Shown here one piece after another: positions 8,791-19,197 of a stretch of 64,000 nt of DNA. Each line of letters starts with the position of its first letter. The first letter of the stretch is position 1. The notes beneath the pieces are model-generated. The model worked only from the letters and a program-made list of their open reading frames with translations. It was not told the DNA's origin and ran no database searches. The stretch lies in NCBI RefSeq assembly GCF_011043735.1, contig NZ_JAAKGV010000017.1, positions 62,001-126,000 on the forward strand, read 5' to 3'. The DNA is from Methylobacterium sp. DB0501 (GTDB lineage: Bacteria > Pseudomonadota > Alphaproteobacteria > Rhizobiales > Beijerinckiaceae). The translations under genes and the position numbers were made by a program.

Positions 8791-9840
8791 ATGCGATTCA
8801 ACTTCAACGTCGTCGGCCCGGCGAGCTTCGAGCTCTGGATCGCGCCCGACGACATGCGCCGCACGCCGCGCGTCCGCGTGGTCATGGACCGCACGCAGGA
8901 GGCCGTGATCGAGGCCTGGGTGCATTACCCGCAGCTGAAGGAGTTTGGCTGGCACGCCCACGGCATCTGCGGCTTCAAGCTCGACGGCGGGAGCTGCCCC
9001 GGCCTCGATCAGGCGACGCGCTTCGACATCTACGACGGCGACACCAACATCCTGCTCTACCGGCACCGCGCCGGTGCCGCCCACCGCCCGGCCCGCGTGC
9101 TCGCGCTCGACTACACGATCAACCAGGACAATGCCGCCCGCGACATGCTCTTCCCGGAATTCGGGATGGCGTATTTCGGCATCCACGACATCCACTTCGA
9201 CCTGCTGCGCTGCATCATCGACATCAAGTACTGCGACTCGATGCTGCTGCAGGGCAGCCTGTTGTTGAAACGCTACGAGGACGTGATCCAGACCGGGGAG
9301 TACGTGAAGACGATCCTGGTCGTCGATCCCTACGTGGAACTGGCCAAGCGCATCCTGTGGCTGCGCCGGATGGCGGAGATCGGCAAGGACCCGGCCCAGG
9401 CCTGGCGCGTCGACCATCTCCAGGGCCCCTGCGCCTTCGCGGCCGGGCTCGACCTCGGCAGCACGTCGGCCCTGCGCAAGGGCTTCGACCGCATCGACGT
9501 GGAGACCTACGGGTTCCTGGAGAACCCGCTCACCCGCGACCTCTCCTGCTCCTTCCCGGGCGAGGCGATGAAGCCGGGACACTGGACGCTGGCGATCGAC
9601 GCCTTGTCGCGTTTCCACGTCATCGGCCACCAGCATTTCTGGAGCGCCTACACGGCGATGCTGGCCGACGTCCTGACGCTCGAAGGCCCGGCTCTGCCCG
9701 AGCGCCGGGTGCCCGAGCCGGTGTTGCAACTCGCCGAGACCCTGAGCCGGGTGAAGACCACGCTCGGCCTCGTCGAGATGGACATCAACCTCAGCGACAA
9801 GGTCTACACGATCATCGAGGCGCAGTGGGAGAAGGCGTGA
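8791..9840 (+). CDS. Uncharacterised protein, 349 aa
   Basis: I do not recognise a family. The N-terminal ~110 residues look beta-rich and domain-like (NVVGPASFELWIAPDDM, HGICGFKLDGG, FDIYDGDTNILLY). The middle, from LALDYTINQDN through LLQGSLLLKRYEDVI, is mixed alpha/beta and resembles a nucleotide-sugar or sulfotransferase-type fold only loosely. There is no signal peptide or membrane segment. The start is uncertain: an in-frame ATG 48 nt earlier would add 16 Arg/Cys-containing residues, and neither has a strong ribosome binding site. Codon use is typical of the genome. Confidence 0.7.
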   Translation: MRFNFNVVGPASFELWIAPDDMRRTPRVRVVMDRTQEAVIEAWVHYPQLKEFGWHAHGICGFKLDGGSCPGLDQATRFDIYDGDTNILLYRHRAGAAHRPARVLALDYTINQDNAARDMLFPEFGMAYFGIHDIHFDLLRCIIDIKYCDSMLLQGSLLLKRYEDVIQTGEYVKTILVVDPYVELAKRILWLRRMAEIGKDPAQAWRVDHLQGPCAFAAGLDLGSTSALRKGFDRIDVETYGFLENPLTRDLSCSFPGEAMKPGHWTLAIDALSRFHVIGHQHFWSAYTAMLADVLTLEGPALPERRVPEPVLQLAETLSRVKTTLGLVEMDINLSDKVYTIIEAQWEKA

Positions 9841-9972
9841 GCGGCGCTCGCAGAAAAGCGGGTCGCGCTCAAGAACCCATTCGCGACCTCATCCTGAGGT
9901 GCGAATGGAAAGAGCCTCGCAGGAAGGCTCCGAATGGGGGCACCCGTCGATCACACGCCGGTGCCGGTTCCC

Positions 9973-10617
9973 TCAGGGTCGGCGATAGACCCACACCCGC
10001 GCCGGCGGCAGGTTGAGCCACACCTTGTTCGAGCGGCTGGCGGTGTAGGTCGTGGACTTGGCCGGGATCGGCGGCACCACCGCGTAGGTGAACTGCACGA
10101 ACGGCGCGTCCGGATGCATCAGGTCGTGGACGGCGCCCAGGAGGTCGAGGCGCTGCTCGAGGGGCTTGGTGAAGAGCGGCAGGCTCGAGATCGTGGCGCA
10201 GGCCGGCTCGTCGACGATGCCCGCCAGGGTCGCTCGGATGTCGTAGGCATCGCCCTGCAGCACCGTGGCCTTGGGAAAGCGCCGGCGCAGCAGCTTGCAG
10301 AAATCGGGGTTGTACTCGACGAGGACCAGCCGCTCCTGGGCGATGCCGCGGCGCACCAGGGCGTCGGTCACCGGGCCGGTGCCCGGCCCGAGCTCGATCA
10401 CCGGGCCGGTCAGGCGCGGATCGACGTAGGAGGCCATGGTGCGGGCCAGCATCCGGCCCGACGGCGTGACGGCGCCGGTAACCAGGGGCCGCTCGAACCA
10501 CGAGCGCAGGAACCGCGCCTCGTCTTCCAGGATGTCGCGCTTCTTGTGCGGCTGCGAATGGGGCAGCGGGCTCGAGACCGCGACGGCTTTGGCCCTGGAT
10601 CGGTGAGGCAAAGGCAA
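9973..10617 (-). CDS. pmtA: PmtA-like phospholipid N-methyltransferase
   Basis: This class I SAM-dependent methyltransferase (214 aa) carries motif I ELGPGTG (residues 75-81), an acidic strand-2 end VLVEYNPDF, and the LPLF motif in ISSLPLFTKP. These features fit the alphaproteobacterial phosphatidylethanolamine N-methyltransferase PmtA, which makes phosphatidylcholine. KsgA-type rRNA dimethylases share motif I, but the short length and LPLFTKP favour PmtA. Two Met candidates exist near the N-terminus; the first 30 residues are not conserved-looking, so the true start could be later. It ends beyond a 165-nt gap from dnaJ. Confidence 0.75.
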   Translation of the reverse strand: MPLPHRSRAKAVAVSSPLPHSQPHKKRDILEDEARFLRSWFERPLVTGAVTPSGRMLARTMASYVDPRLTGPVIELGPGTGPVTDALVRRGIAQERLVLVEYNPDFCKLLRRRFPKATVLQGDAYDIRATLAGIVDEPACATISSLPLFTKPLEQRLDLLGAVHDLMHPDAPFVQFTYAVVPPIPAKSTTYTASRSNKVWLNLPPARVWVYRRP

Positions 10618-10782
10618 GACCGAAGACCCTTGAACAGGCGAAAAAAGTCGGTTGGCGAACGGCTGTCGTTCAAAGGCGCGCCGCCGTCAAGCCTGACGCG
10701 CCCGCCCGAGACCCGCGAACCCCGCAATCCCACTCGCGCGGGAGAACGCGCAACGGCTGCGTCGGTTCGGGGGCTTAATCCA

Positions 10783-11958
10783 TCAGGCGCGGCCGGAGCC
10801 GCTGAGGCCGTCGAAGAACTCCTTCACCCGGGAGAAGAAGCCGGCGCTCTCCGGGTGGTTGTCGGCCTGCGTGCCGTGCGTGTCGAATTCCTGCAAGAGT
10901 TCGCGCTGGCGCTTGGTGAGGTTCTGCGGCGTCTCGACGAAGACCTGGATGTAGAGGTCGCCGACGTCGCGCGAGCGCAGCACCGGCATGCCCTTGCCCT
11001 TGAGGCGGAACTGCTTGTTGGTCTGGGTGCCGGCCGGAACCCGGACCGAGGTGTGCGAGCCGTCGATCACCGGCACGGTGATCTCGCCCGAGAGCGCCGC
11101 CGTCACCATCGAGATCGGCACGCGGCAGAACAGGTCGGCGCCGTCGCGCTGGAAGAACGGGTGCGGCTTGATCGCCAGGAAGATGTAGAGGTCCCCCGCC
11201 GGCCCGCCGCGCAGGCCCGATTCGCCCTCGCCGGCGAGCCGGATGCGCAGGCCGTCGTCGACGCCCGCCGGCACGTTGATCGAGAGCGTGCGCTCGCGGG
11301 TGACGCGGCCGGCGCCCAAGCAGGCCGGGCACGGATCCTCGATGATCTCGCCGCGGCCGTGGCAGGCCGGGCAGGTGCGCTCGATGGCGAAGAAGCCCTG
11401 CGCCGCCCGCACGCGGCCGTAGCCGGCGCAGGTCGGGCAGGTCTTGGGCTTCGAGCCGGCCTTGGCGCCCGAGCCGGCGCAGACCTCGCAGGTGACCGAG
11501 GTCGGCATCTTGATCGTCTCGGTCTTGCCCGTGAAGGCTTCCTCGAGGCTGATCTCGAGGTTGTAGCGCAGGTCGGCGCCGCGCTCGCGGCCCCCGCCCG
11601 GACGCCCGCCGGGGCCGGCCCCGGGGCGCCCGCCGCCCGGGCCGCCGCGGGCGTCGCCGAAGAACGTGTCGAAGATGTCCGACATGAAGTCGCCGAACTC
11701 GTTGCCGAATCCGGGGCCGCCCTGGCCGCCCTGCGAGAAGGCCGCGTGGCCGAAGCGGTCGTAGGCGGCGCGCTTCTGCCCGTCGGACAGGCACTGGTAG
11801 GCTTCGTTGAGCTCCTTGAACTTGAGCTCGGCCTCCTTGTCGCCGGGGTTGCGGTCGGGGTGGTAGACCATCGCCAGCTTGCGGAAGGCCGACTTCATCT
11901 CGCCGTCGGTCGCGGTCCGGGCGACGCCCAGAACCTCGTAATAGTCGCGCTTCGACAT
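10783..11958 (-). CDS. dnaJ: Chaperone protein DnaJ
   Basis: Complete type I J-protein of 391 aa, the co-chaperone stimulating DnaK ATPase. Order: J-domain with HPD at residues 33-35, Gly/Phe-rich linker (about 75-140, unusually rich in GGRPG runs), four CxxCxGxG zinc motifs (CEVCAGSG, CPTCAGYG, CPACHGRG, CPACLGAG), and two beta-sandwich substrate-binding domains. The start MSKRDYYEVLG is preceded by GGGGACAGGA; an upstream in-frame ATG would add 12 non-conserved residues. It lies 146 nt downstream of dnaK on the same strand, with two strong hairpins in between. Confidence 0.96.
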   Translation of the reverse strand: MSKRDYYEVLGVARTATDGEMKSAFRKLAMVYHPDRNPGDKEAELKFKELNEAYQCLSDGQKRAAYDRFGHAAFSQGGQGGPGFGNEFGDFMSDIFDTFFGDARGGPGGGRPGAGPGGRPGGGRERGADLRYNLEISLEEAFTGKTETIKMPTSVTCEVCAGSGAKAGSKPKTCPTCAGYGRVRAAQGFFAIERTCPACHGRGEIIEDPCPACLGAGRVTRERTLSINVPAGVDDGLRIRLAGEGESGLRGGPAGDLYIFLAIKPHPFFQRDGADLFCRVPISMVTAALSGEITVPVIDGSHTSVRVPAGTQTNKQFRLKGKGMPVLRSRDVGDLYIQVFVETPQNLTKRQRELLQEFDTHGTQADNHPESAGFFSRVKEFFDGLSGSGRA

Positions 11959-12006
11959 TCCTGTCCCCGGCCCCGCCGTGTCCCCGTCGGGCATCGTCCA
12001 TACACG

Positions 12007-12045
12007 TCCGGTCCCCGGCGCCGTTTCCGTGCGCCGGGGACCGGA
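12007..12045 (-). terminator. Strong hairpin in the dnaK-dnaJ intergenic region
   Basis: Perfect 15-bp arms (TCCGGTCCCCGGCGC and its complement) enclose a 9-nt loop. No T-run follows. It could attenuate readthrough from dnaK to dnaJ, set the DnaK:DnaJ ratio, or stabilise a processed dnaK 3' end. It lies about 50 nt upstream of the dnaJ start. Confidence 0.55.
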
Positions 12046-12063
12046 TCGATCTGCAAATTCCCG

Positions 12064-12090
12064 GCCGCACGGATCTCAGATCCGTGCGGC
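12064..12090 (-). terminator. Palindrome just past the dnaK stop
   Basis: A 27-nt palindrome (GCCGCACGGATCT, one central base, then the complement) begins only 15 nt after the dnaK stop codon. With the second hairpin downstream it forms a tandem structure between dnaK and dnaJ. Terminator or RNA-processing element are both possible. Confidence 0.5.
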
Positions 12091-12104
12091 AAGCTCAAGG
12101 CGAA

Positions 12105-14024
<1,920 letters not shown>

Positions 14025-14473
14025 GGTGGGATCCCTCGTTGGTGTTTTTTAAGCAGACCGCCGAGCCCCGAAGCAGCTCGGCCCATGGCGGTACTCGATC
14101 GAATGGTTTGAGCCGGGGCGGGCCGGACCGCGCCTCGCCGGGAACCCGGCGAGCGGGGGAGTTGCCCGCGCCGAGCCGGATATAAGAAGGCCGTTTCGGG
14201 GCCGCAAGGCGAGCCGGGCCGTGGCGCGCACCATGAATCGGCCCTCGCGCGGGACTTCCGTTTTCCCGATCGTCGCCGGTTCCCCGGCGGCCGGCCCGTC
14301 GCCGGAGGGCCCGCGCCGGGAGCCGCCGCCTGCTCGTCCCGGCGGCCCATCCTTACGGCCAAGCCGCCATGACAATGTTGCGGGCTTGCCACGCCCGTGC
14401 CACGGAGCCCATGCTACGTCCCTGCAGGACGTCCATCCCGCAGATGTCATCCCGCCCTTGCGCCTGGAGCCTG
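14025..14473. other. Intergenic region between dnaK and a divergent secreted-protein gene
   Basis: Apart from the heat-shock promoter, this region holds an AAAAAAC tract near the dnaK ribosome binding site and GC-rich runs on the rightward side. Several in-frame ATGs precede the rightward gene but give no signal-like sequence. I see no further gene here. Confidence 0.5.
14177..14208 (-). promoter_or_regulatory. RpoH (sigma-32) heat-shock promoter of dnaK
   Basis: On the minus strand the sequence reads CTTG-N18-CTTATATCCG. This is a perfect match to the alphaproteobacterial heat-shock consensus CTTG-N17/18-CYTATNTNNG. It lies upstream of dnaK, predicting a leader of roughly 145 nt. I saw no CIRCE element, so regulation through RpoH rather than HrcA is the simpler reading. 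Confidence 0.85.
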
Positions 14474-15478
14474 ATGCAGTCCGTTCGCCCCTTCCTCCGC
14501 CCGGTGGCCCTGCCCGCTCTCGCGGCCCTGCCTCTCGCGGCGGTCCTGATGGTGGCACCGGCCCCGGCCTCGGCCCAGTCCTTCCTCGAGGAATTGTTCG
14601 GCATCGGCCGCGCCGCGCGCCCGCCGGTGCCGCCGGCCCCGATCCCGGGTGGCCGGGCCCCGGGCGCCCCCGGCGAGGCGCCGCCCGAGGCCGCACCCCG
14701 GCCGGCCCCGGCGCCGCCCGCTCCCCCGAAGCCCGTGGTGCTGAAGACCCCCAACGACGACGCGGTGCTCGGCCAGGAGCTGCAGCAGAACGGCAATGCC
14801 GGCTCGCTCCGCCTGGACCGCTCCGGCGCCGGCTTCACCGCCCGCGTGACGCTATCCGGCACCAAGGTCTCGCAGCCGACCGAGGCCTGCAAGGTCGCCC
14901 TCGGTGACGGGCAGCCGCTGGCGCTCGCCGACCAGGGCAAGCCCAACGGCGTGACCCAGCTCGCCTCCGCGGGGCCGGCCTGCCCGCTGCGGTTCGAGAT
15001 CCTGGAGGGCAGCGTGATGGTGATGCCGCTCGCCGAGGCGGAGTCGTGCGTCTTCACCGCCTCGGACTGCGCCACCACGCCCAAGGGCCTGTGGGGTCCG
15101 GGCGCCGCCGCCCTGCTGCCGCGGGCGCAGGAATTCGATTCCGCCCGCGGCGTCGCCGACAAGGCGGTGCGCGAGAACTACAAGGTGATGACCCAGCGCG
15201 CCCGGCGCGAGGACGTGCGGCCGATCGTGACCGAGCAGGCCGCCTTCTCGTCCGACCGCGAGCAGATCTGCCGCGCCTATGTCCGCGAGGGCTCGCACGG
15301 CTTCTGTCACCTGCGCTTCTCCGAGGCGCGGGCGCTCTCGCTCGCCACCCGCCTCGGCCTGTCGGGCGCGGCGCCGACCGCCAGCAACGCGCCCCGTCCG
15401 GCGGCGCGCGTGCGCCGTCCGGCCCCGGCGGTCGAGGGGATGAACCCGGGCTTCGAGGCCGGCGCGCAGGACCAGTAG
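14474..15478 (+). CDS. Secreted hypothetical protein with a Pro-rich linker, 334 aa
   Basis: The chosen ATG begins a signal peptide (VALPALAALPLAAVLMVAPAPASAQ), with GGAG upstream; earlier in-frame starts would bury it. A Pro/Ala/Gly linker covers about residues 45-90. The C-terminal ~210 residues form a folded domain with several cysteines (EACKVALGD, GPACPLRFE, CVFTASDCATT, EQICRAYVREGSHGFCHLRF). It is probably periplasmic with disulfides. I do not recognise the family. The tail is again Arg/Pro/Ala-rich. It is divergent from dnaK. Confidence 0.72.
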   Translation: MQSVRPFLRPVALPALAALPLAAVLMVAPAPASAQSFLEELFGIGRAARPPVPPAPIPGGRAPGAPGEAPPEAAPRPAPAPPAPPKPVVLKTPNDDAVLGQELQQNGNAGSLRLDRSGAGFTARVTLSGTKVSQPTEACKVALGDGQPLALADQGKPNGVTQLASAGPACPLRFEILEGSVMVMPLAEAESCVFTASDCATTPKGLWGPGAAALLPRAQEFDSARGVADKAVRENYKVMTQRARREDVRPIVTEQAAFSSDREQICRAYVREGSHGFCHLRFSEARALSLATRLGLSGAAPTASNAPRPAARVRRPAPAVEGMNPGFEAGAQDQ

Positions 15479-15519
15479 CGCGCCGCGAGATGCCGTCCGG
15501 CGGCGCGGCCGCCCCGTCG

Positions 15520-16218
15520 TCAGGCGTGGCCGGCGGTGGTCGAGAGCATGGCGGGCTCGATGCCGATGCCGCGCAGGGCCCGGTCGTACTTGGTCTCCAG
15601 GGACGTGTTGAAGATCAGGTCCGGATCGGCCGGGCAGTGCAGCCAGCCATTGGCCTGGATCTCGTTCTCGAGCTGGCCGGCCTGCCAGCCGGCATAGCCG
15701 AGGGCCAGCACCGCGCTCGCCGGCCCCTTGCCGACCGCGATCGCCCGCAGGATCTCGATCGTCGCGGTGAGGCAGATGCCGTCGTCGATCAGCAGGGTCG
15801 ACTGGTCGATGTGGAAATCGGGCGAGTGCAGCACGAAGCCCCGGCTCGCCTCGACCGGCCCGCCCATCAGCACCGGCATGTGGCCGATCCGGCTCGGCAG
15901 CCGGATCGCGTCGTCCTGGGCGATGATGTCGAGCTGGACCAGCAGGTCCGGCATGTTGAGGTCGGCGGCCGGCTTGTTGACGATGATCCCCATCGCCCCC
16001 TCCGCCGAATGCGCGCAGAGATAGATGACCGAGCGCGAGAAGCGCTCGTCGGCCATGCCCGGCATGGCGACGAGGAGCTGCCCGTCGAGGTAGCTCGGTG
16101 CGCCGCGGTCGTGGGACTCCCCACCCTCCGCCCGTGCGTCGGGGCGCGGATCCGGCCTCGCGCCGGCGGCGTCCTGGGTGAGAAGGTCCTGAGGAAATCT
16201 GCTGCGCATGATGCCCAT
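15520..16218 (-). CDS. YqgE/AlgH family protein (UPF0301)
   Basis: The conserved core starts at YLDGQLLVAMPGM and continues through SVIYLCAHSAEGAMGIIVNKP, GGPVEASRGFVLHS and ALGYAGWQAGQLENEI, all hallmarks of the YqgE/AlgH family. The function is unknown; it is often discussed as a regulatory or envelope-related cytosolic protein. About 40 variable N-terminal residues precede the core, and three Met codons within 12 residues compete as start. I favour the middle one because a GGGGCG element precedes it. Confidence 0.88.
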   Translation of the reverse strand: MGIMRSRFPQDLLTQDAAGARPDPRPDARAEGGESHDRGAPSYLDGQLLVAMPGMADERFSRSVIYLCAHSAEGAMGIIVNKPAADLNMPDLLVQLDIIAQDDAIRLPSRIGHMPVLMGGPVEASRGFVLHSPDFHIDQSTLLIDDGICLTATIEILRAIAVGKGPASAVLALGYAGWQAGQLENEIQANGWLHCPADPDLIFNTSLETKYDRALRGIGIEPAMLSTTAGHA

Positions 16219-16401
16219 GCTACGCCCCGCCCCGGCGTTGTCCATAGCCCGCCGCCGTGGTGAACGCGCGCGGCTCCTCGCGGCTCCCGCACGGCGTGCC
16301 GCGCGCGCTCGTCTCGACTCGTCCGGGGCGCCGCGCTAGACCCCGCCCGGGCTCGAGGTCCCGGCGGGGCCGGCCCGGACCAATCCGCGAGGAGAGCCAC
16401 G

Positions 16402-16884
16402 ATGACGATCCAGGTCGGCGATCACCTGCCCCAGGCGACCTTCCGGGTCATGGGCCCCGACGGCCCGGTGGCCAAGACCACCGACGACGTGTTCAAGGGC
16501 CGCCGGGTGGTGCTGGTGGCGGTACCGGGCGCCTTCACGCCGACCTGCCACCGCAACCACCTCCCCGGCTACGTCACCCGGCGCGACGACATCCTGTCCC
16601 GCGGCATCGACGCGATCGCCGTGACCTCGGTCAACGACGTGTTCGTGCTCGAAGCGTGGTCGAAGTCGGCCGGCGCCGACGGCATCGAGTTCCTGGCCGA
16701 CGGCAACGGCGACTTCGCCAAGGCGCTCGGCCTCGACATGGACGGCACCGGCTTCGGCCTCGGCATCCGCTCCAAGCGCTACGCGATGCTGGTCGAGGAC
16801 GGCGTCGTGCGGGTGCTCAACGTCGAGGACGCGCCGTCGAAGGCGGACCTGTCGGGGGCGGAGACGCTGCTGAAGGCGCTGTGA
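16402..16884 (+). CDS. Peroxiredoxin, Prx5-like
   Basis: A 160-aa thiol peroxidase of the Prx5/AhpC-TSA group that reduces H2O2 and alkyl hydroperoxides in the cytosol. The peroxidatic cysteine is Cys49 in VPGAFTPTCH, and the RNHLPGYV, VNDVFVLEAW and FLADGNGDFAKALGLDMD blocks are typical. No second conserved cysteine at a resolving position is seen, so it is likely a 1-Cys-type or glutaredoxin/GSH-dependent enzyme. A GGAGAG ribosome binding site lies just upstream. Confidence 0.93.
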   Translation: MTIQVGDHLPQATFRVMGPDGPVAKTTDDVFKGRRVVLVAVPGAFTPTCHRNHLPGYVTRRDDILSRGIDAIAVTSVNDVFVLEAWSKSAGADGIEFLADGNGDFAKALGLDMDGTGFGLGIRSKRYAMLVEDGVVRVLNVEDAPSKADLSGAETLLKAL

Positions 16885-17325
16885 GCGCCCGTCCCGGATT
16901 GCTTCCGTTTCGCTGACGGATCGACATCCACCGCATCATTTCGGCACCGCGCGGCTGAGCCCGGACCTGAAGGGGTGGAGCGCAATCCAGACACGCAGAT
17001 GGCCGGGGATCGGGCGACCGGCGTTCCGCCTCGTTCGGTCGCCCCCGCGGTTCTGGATTCCGGGCTCTCGCCTCCGGCGAGCCCCGGAATGTCGCGGCGG
17101 GGGCCATTGCTGTCGGACAAATGGGGCGGTCGCCCCTGTGATCTCCGGAGCCGAGCCCTGCCGGTCGATCCCAACCGGCGGCGATCGCCGCAACGCGGCC
17201 AGGATGCCGCCTCCGCGCGACGATCCACCGAAGGCGGGCTCGCAGCCGGCCTCACGCTCATGCGCGCCGGCCCGGCCGTCAGCCGGCGTTCGGTCATGGT
17301 CCGGGATTGTTCGTGATGGGACAAT
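16885..17325. other. Non-coding stretch with an imperfect inverted repeat
   Basis: No convincing gene is seen between the peroxiredoxin and the tRNA cluster. An imperfect inverted repeat, GATTCCGGGCTC near 17056 against GAGCCCCGGAAT near 17079, resembles dispersed intergenic repeat elements. Open frames here are short and lack ribosome binding sites. Confidence 0.45.
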
Positions 17326-17400
17326 TGGAGCGGGCGAAGGGATTCGAACCCTCGACCCCAACCTTGGCAAGGTTGTGCTCTACCCCTGAGCTACACCCGC
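17326..17400 (-). tRNA. tRNA-Gly(GCC), copy 3 in transcription order
   Basis: Reading the minus strand gives a complete cloverleaf: acceptor GCGGGTG/CGCCCGC, D-arm GCTC-AGGGGTA-GAGC, anticodon stem-loop CCTTGCCAAGG with anticodon GCC, T-arm GAGGGTTCGAATCCCTT, and an encoded CCA. It is 75 nt long and identical to the two neighbouring copies. Confidence 0.97.
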
Positions 17401-17425
17401 TCACTTGTGTCGGGCCGTTCGAACT

Positions 17426-17500
17426 TGGAGCGGGCGAAGGGATTCGAACCCTCGACCCCAACCTTGGCAAGGTTGTGCTCTACCCCTGAGCTACACCCGC
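17426..17500 (-). tRNA. tRNA-Gly(GCC), copy 2
   Basis: Identical in sequence to the flanking copies, with GCC anticodon and encoded CCA. Spacers of 25 and 28 nt separate it from them, so the three are probably cotranscribed and processed. Confidence 0.97.
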
Positions 17501-17528
17501 CCAAACTCGTTCGGCCTCGTGGAAAAAC

Positions 17529-17603
17529 TGGAGCGGGCGAAGGGATTCGAACCCTCGACCCCAACCTTGGCAAGGTTGTGCTCTACCCCTGAGCTACACC
17601 CGC
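17529..17603 (-). tRNA. tRNA-Gly(GCC), copy 1 (promoter-proximal)
   Basis: First of the three tandem identical tRNA-Gly genes in transcription order, with GCC anticodon in loop TTGCCAA and encoded CCA. I could not identify a clear sigma-70 promoter upstream. Confidence 0.97.
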
Positions 17604-17734
17604 TCGCTGTTTTCCGTCGGCGTCACCGTGGCGGCGCCGATGAGCGGCATAAACACCATTCCGCCGGGGAGCGCAAGAGGTTGCGGAGCCGGCTTCGGGG
17701 AGGTCCCATCGGGCAAGTTCTCCCAGGTCGTCTT

Positions 17735-18205
17735 CTACCAGGTCGTCGCGGGCGGCAGGCCGTCCCGGATCTCGGCGAGTCGCGCCCGGGTCGCCGGGGT
17801 GGTCTCCGGCGGCAGGGCGTCGAGGGGGAAGAACGCGGCTTGCGCGATCTCGCGGTCCGGGCGCTTGGGCACCGGCACCGTGAAGGCGCGGGCGACGTAG
17901 AGCGCGACGTGGTCGCGCTTCGAGGCCCGGTCGTTGAAGTAGAAGCCGTGCAGGACGGGCGCGGCGCTCGCGTCGAGGACGATCCCGGTCTCCTCGCGGA
18001 ACTCCCGGGCCATGGCCTCGATCGCGGTCTCGCCCGGCTCGACGCCGCCGCCCGGGAGGTGCCAGCCGTCCATGTAGGTGTGGCGCACGAGGCAGACGCG
18101 GTTCTCGCCGTCGATCGCCGCCCCGCGCACCCCGAGGGTCATCCCGCGGGTGAAGCGCCAGACGAGGTGGGCGGCCCGCATCAGCAGGGCCTGTCGGCGC
18201 GTCAT
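17735..18205 (-). CDS. Nudix hydrolase
   Basis: A 156-aa Nudix protein with the complete box GGVEPGETAIEAMAREFREETGI preceded by GWHLPG. Nudix enzymes hydrolyse nucleoside-diphosphate-linked compounds; the substrate is not evident. N-terminal residues AAHLVWRFTRGMTLGVRGAAI and the RHTYMDGWHLPGGG block resemble a group often annotated as ADP-ribose pyrophosphatase-like. A GAGGAGA ribosome binding site supports the start at MTRRQALL rather than upstream Met codons. Confidence 0.9.
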   Translation of the reverse strand: MTRRQALLMRAAHLVWRFTRGMTLGVRGAAIDGENRVCLVRHTYMDGWHLPGGGVEPGETAIEAMAREFREETGIVLDASAAPVLHGFYFNDRASKRDHVALYVARAFTVPVPKRPDREIAQAAFFPLDALPPETTPATRARLAEIRDGLPPATTW

Positions 18206-18297
18206 CCGTGGGTCTCCTCTCATGCATACCCGCCGTCGCTCCATCGACGGTGAAGCGGTCCGGCGCCTCAAGCGCCGGCGCCCTTCGGGCTCGCCTC

Positions 18298-18327
18298 GCG
18301 CCTTCGAACGGATCCGTTCGAAGGCGC
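18298..18327 (-). terminator. Perfect palindrome downstream of the FAH-family gene
   Basis: A perfect 30-nt palindrome with arms GCGCCTTCGAACGGA and TCCGTTCGAAGGCGC lies 7 nt beyond the stop codon of the FAH-family gene. It is probably a transcription terminator or 3' stabiliser; a second GGCGC-rich hairpin sits just downstream near 18260. Confidence 0.6.
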
Positions 18328-18334
18328 CGCGGAA

Positions 18335-19033
18335 TCAGACGACGGTCAGGCGGATCTCGCCGACGCCCGCGATCGTCCCGACCATGGTCTGGCCGCGGGT
18401 CACCGCGCCGACACCCTCCGGCGTGCCGGCGAAGATCACGTCGCCGGGCTCGAGCGCGAAGTAGGTCGAGAGATAGGCGATCTGCTCGGCCACCGACCAG
18501 ATCATGTCGGAGAGGTCGCCCTTCTGGCGCAGGGTGCCGTCGACCGACAGCGTGATCGCGCCCCTGTCCGGGTGGCCGATATCGGCCGCCGGCCTGAGCG
18601 TCCCGACCGGGCCCGACAGGTCGGAGGCCTTGCCGAGCTCCCAGGAGCGGCGCAACGCCTTGGCGTCGTCCTGCAGGTCGCGGCGGGTCATGTCGAGGCC
18701 GACCGCGTAGCCGTAGACGTGGTCGAGGGCCTCTTCCACCGGGATGTCGCGGCCGCCCTTGGCCAGCGCCACCACCAGCTCGACCTCGTGGTGGTAGTTC
18801 TCGGTCTTCGGCGGATAGGGATGCTCGACCGTCCGGCCGTCCGGCACGACCTGGAGCGCGTCGGCGGGTTTCATGAAGAAGAACGGCGGCTCGCGGGTCG
18901 GGTCGGCGCCCATCTCGCGGGCATGGGCGGCGAAGTTGCGCCCGACGCAGTAGACCCGGCGCACGGGGAACAGGTCGTCGGTGCCTTGGATCGGGAGCGC
19001 GGTGCGCGGCGGGTTCGGGATCACGGAGAGCAT
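18335..19033 (-). CDS. Fumarylacetoacetate hydrolase family protein
   Basis: The 232-aa protein is a short FAH-superfamily enzyme like YcgM/FAHD1, which act as acylpyruvases or oxaloacetate decarboxylases. Features: YCVGRNFAAHAREMG, the metal-binding YHHEVELVVAL block, VYGYAVGLDMTRRDLQ, and the C-terminal VIFAGTPEGVGAV. Metal ligands are expected in the EVE and D positions. It is divergent from the FAD-linked dehydrogenase gene. The substrate cannot be decided from sequence alone. Confidence 0.9.
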   Translation of the reverse strand: MLSVIPNPPRTALPIQGTDDLFPVRRVYCVGRNFAAHAREMGADPTREPPFFFMKPADALQVVPDGRTVEHPYPPKTENYHHEVELVVALAKGGRDIPVEEALDHVYGYAVGLDMTRRDLQDDAKALRRSWELGKASDLSGPVGTLRPAADIGHPDRGAITLSVDGTLRQKGDLSDMIWSVAEQIAYLSTYFALEPGDVIFAGTPEGVGAVTRGQTMVGTIAGVGEIRLTVV

Positions 19034-19197
19034 GAGCTGCGGTCTCGGGCCTGCTGTCTCGGGCGATGGTTCACGAAGGGCCGCGCATCTTGGAAAAAGG
19101 GCGGGCCGACCGTTATCTAGAGGGCGGTTCCACGGGGCGCCATCCCGCCCCGCCGCAACCCCCTCCCCCGCAAACGATTCGCCCCGGCGCTCCCCCC

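Noticed and set aside
16936..17370. Possible gene between the peroxiredoxin and the tRNA cluster
   Set aside because: The frames run into a tRNA gene, lack ribosome binding sites and domain motifs, and conflict with the non-coding repeat there.
17326..17603. CRISPR-like pattern of three regularly spaced repeats
   Set aside because: The repeat unit is 75 nt and folds as tRNA-Gly; spacers are only 25-28 nt and there are no cas genes. No CRISPR array was seen in the window.
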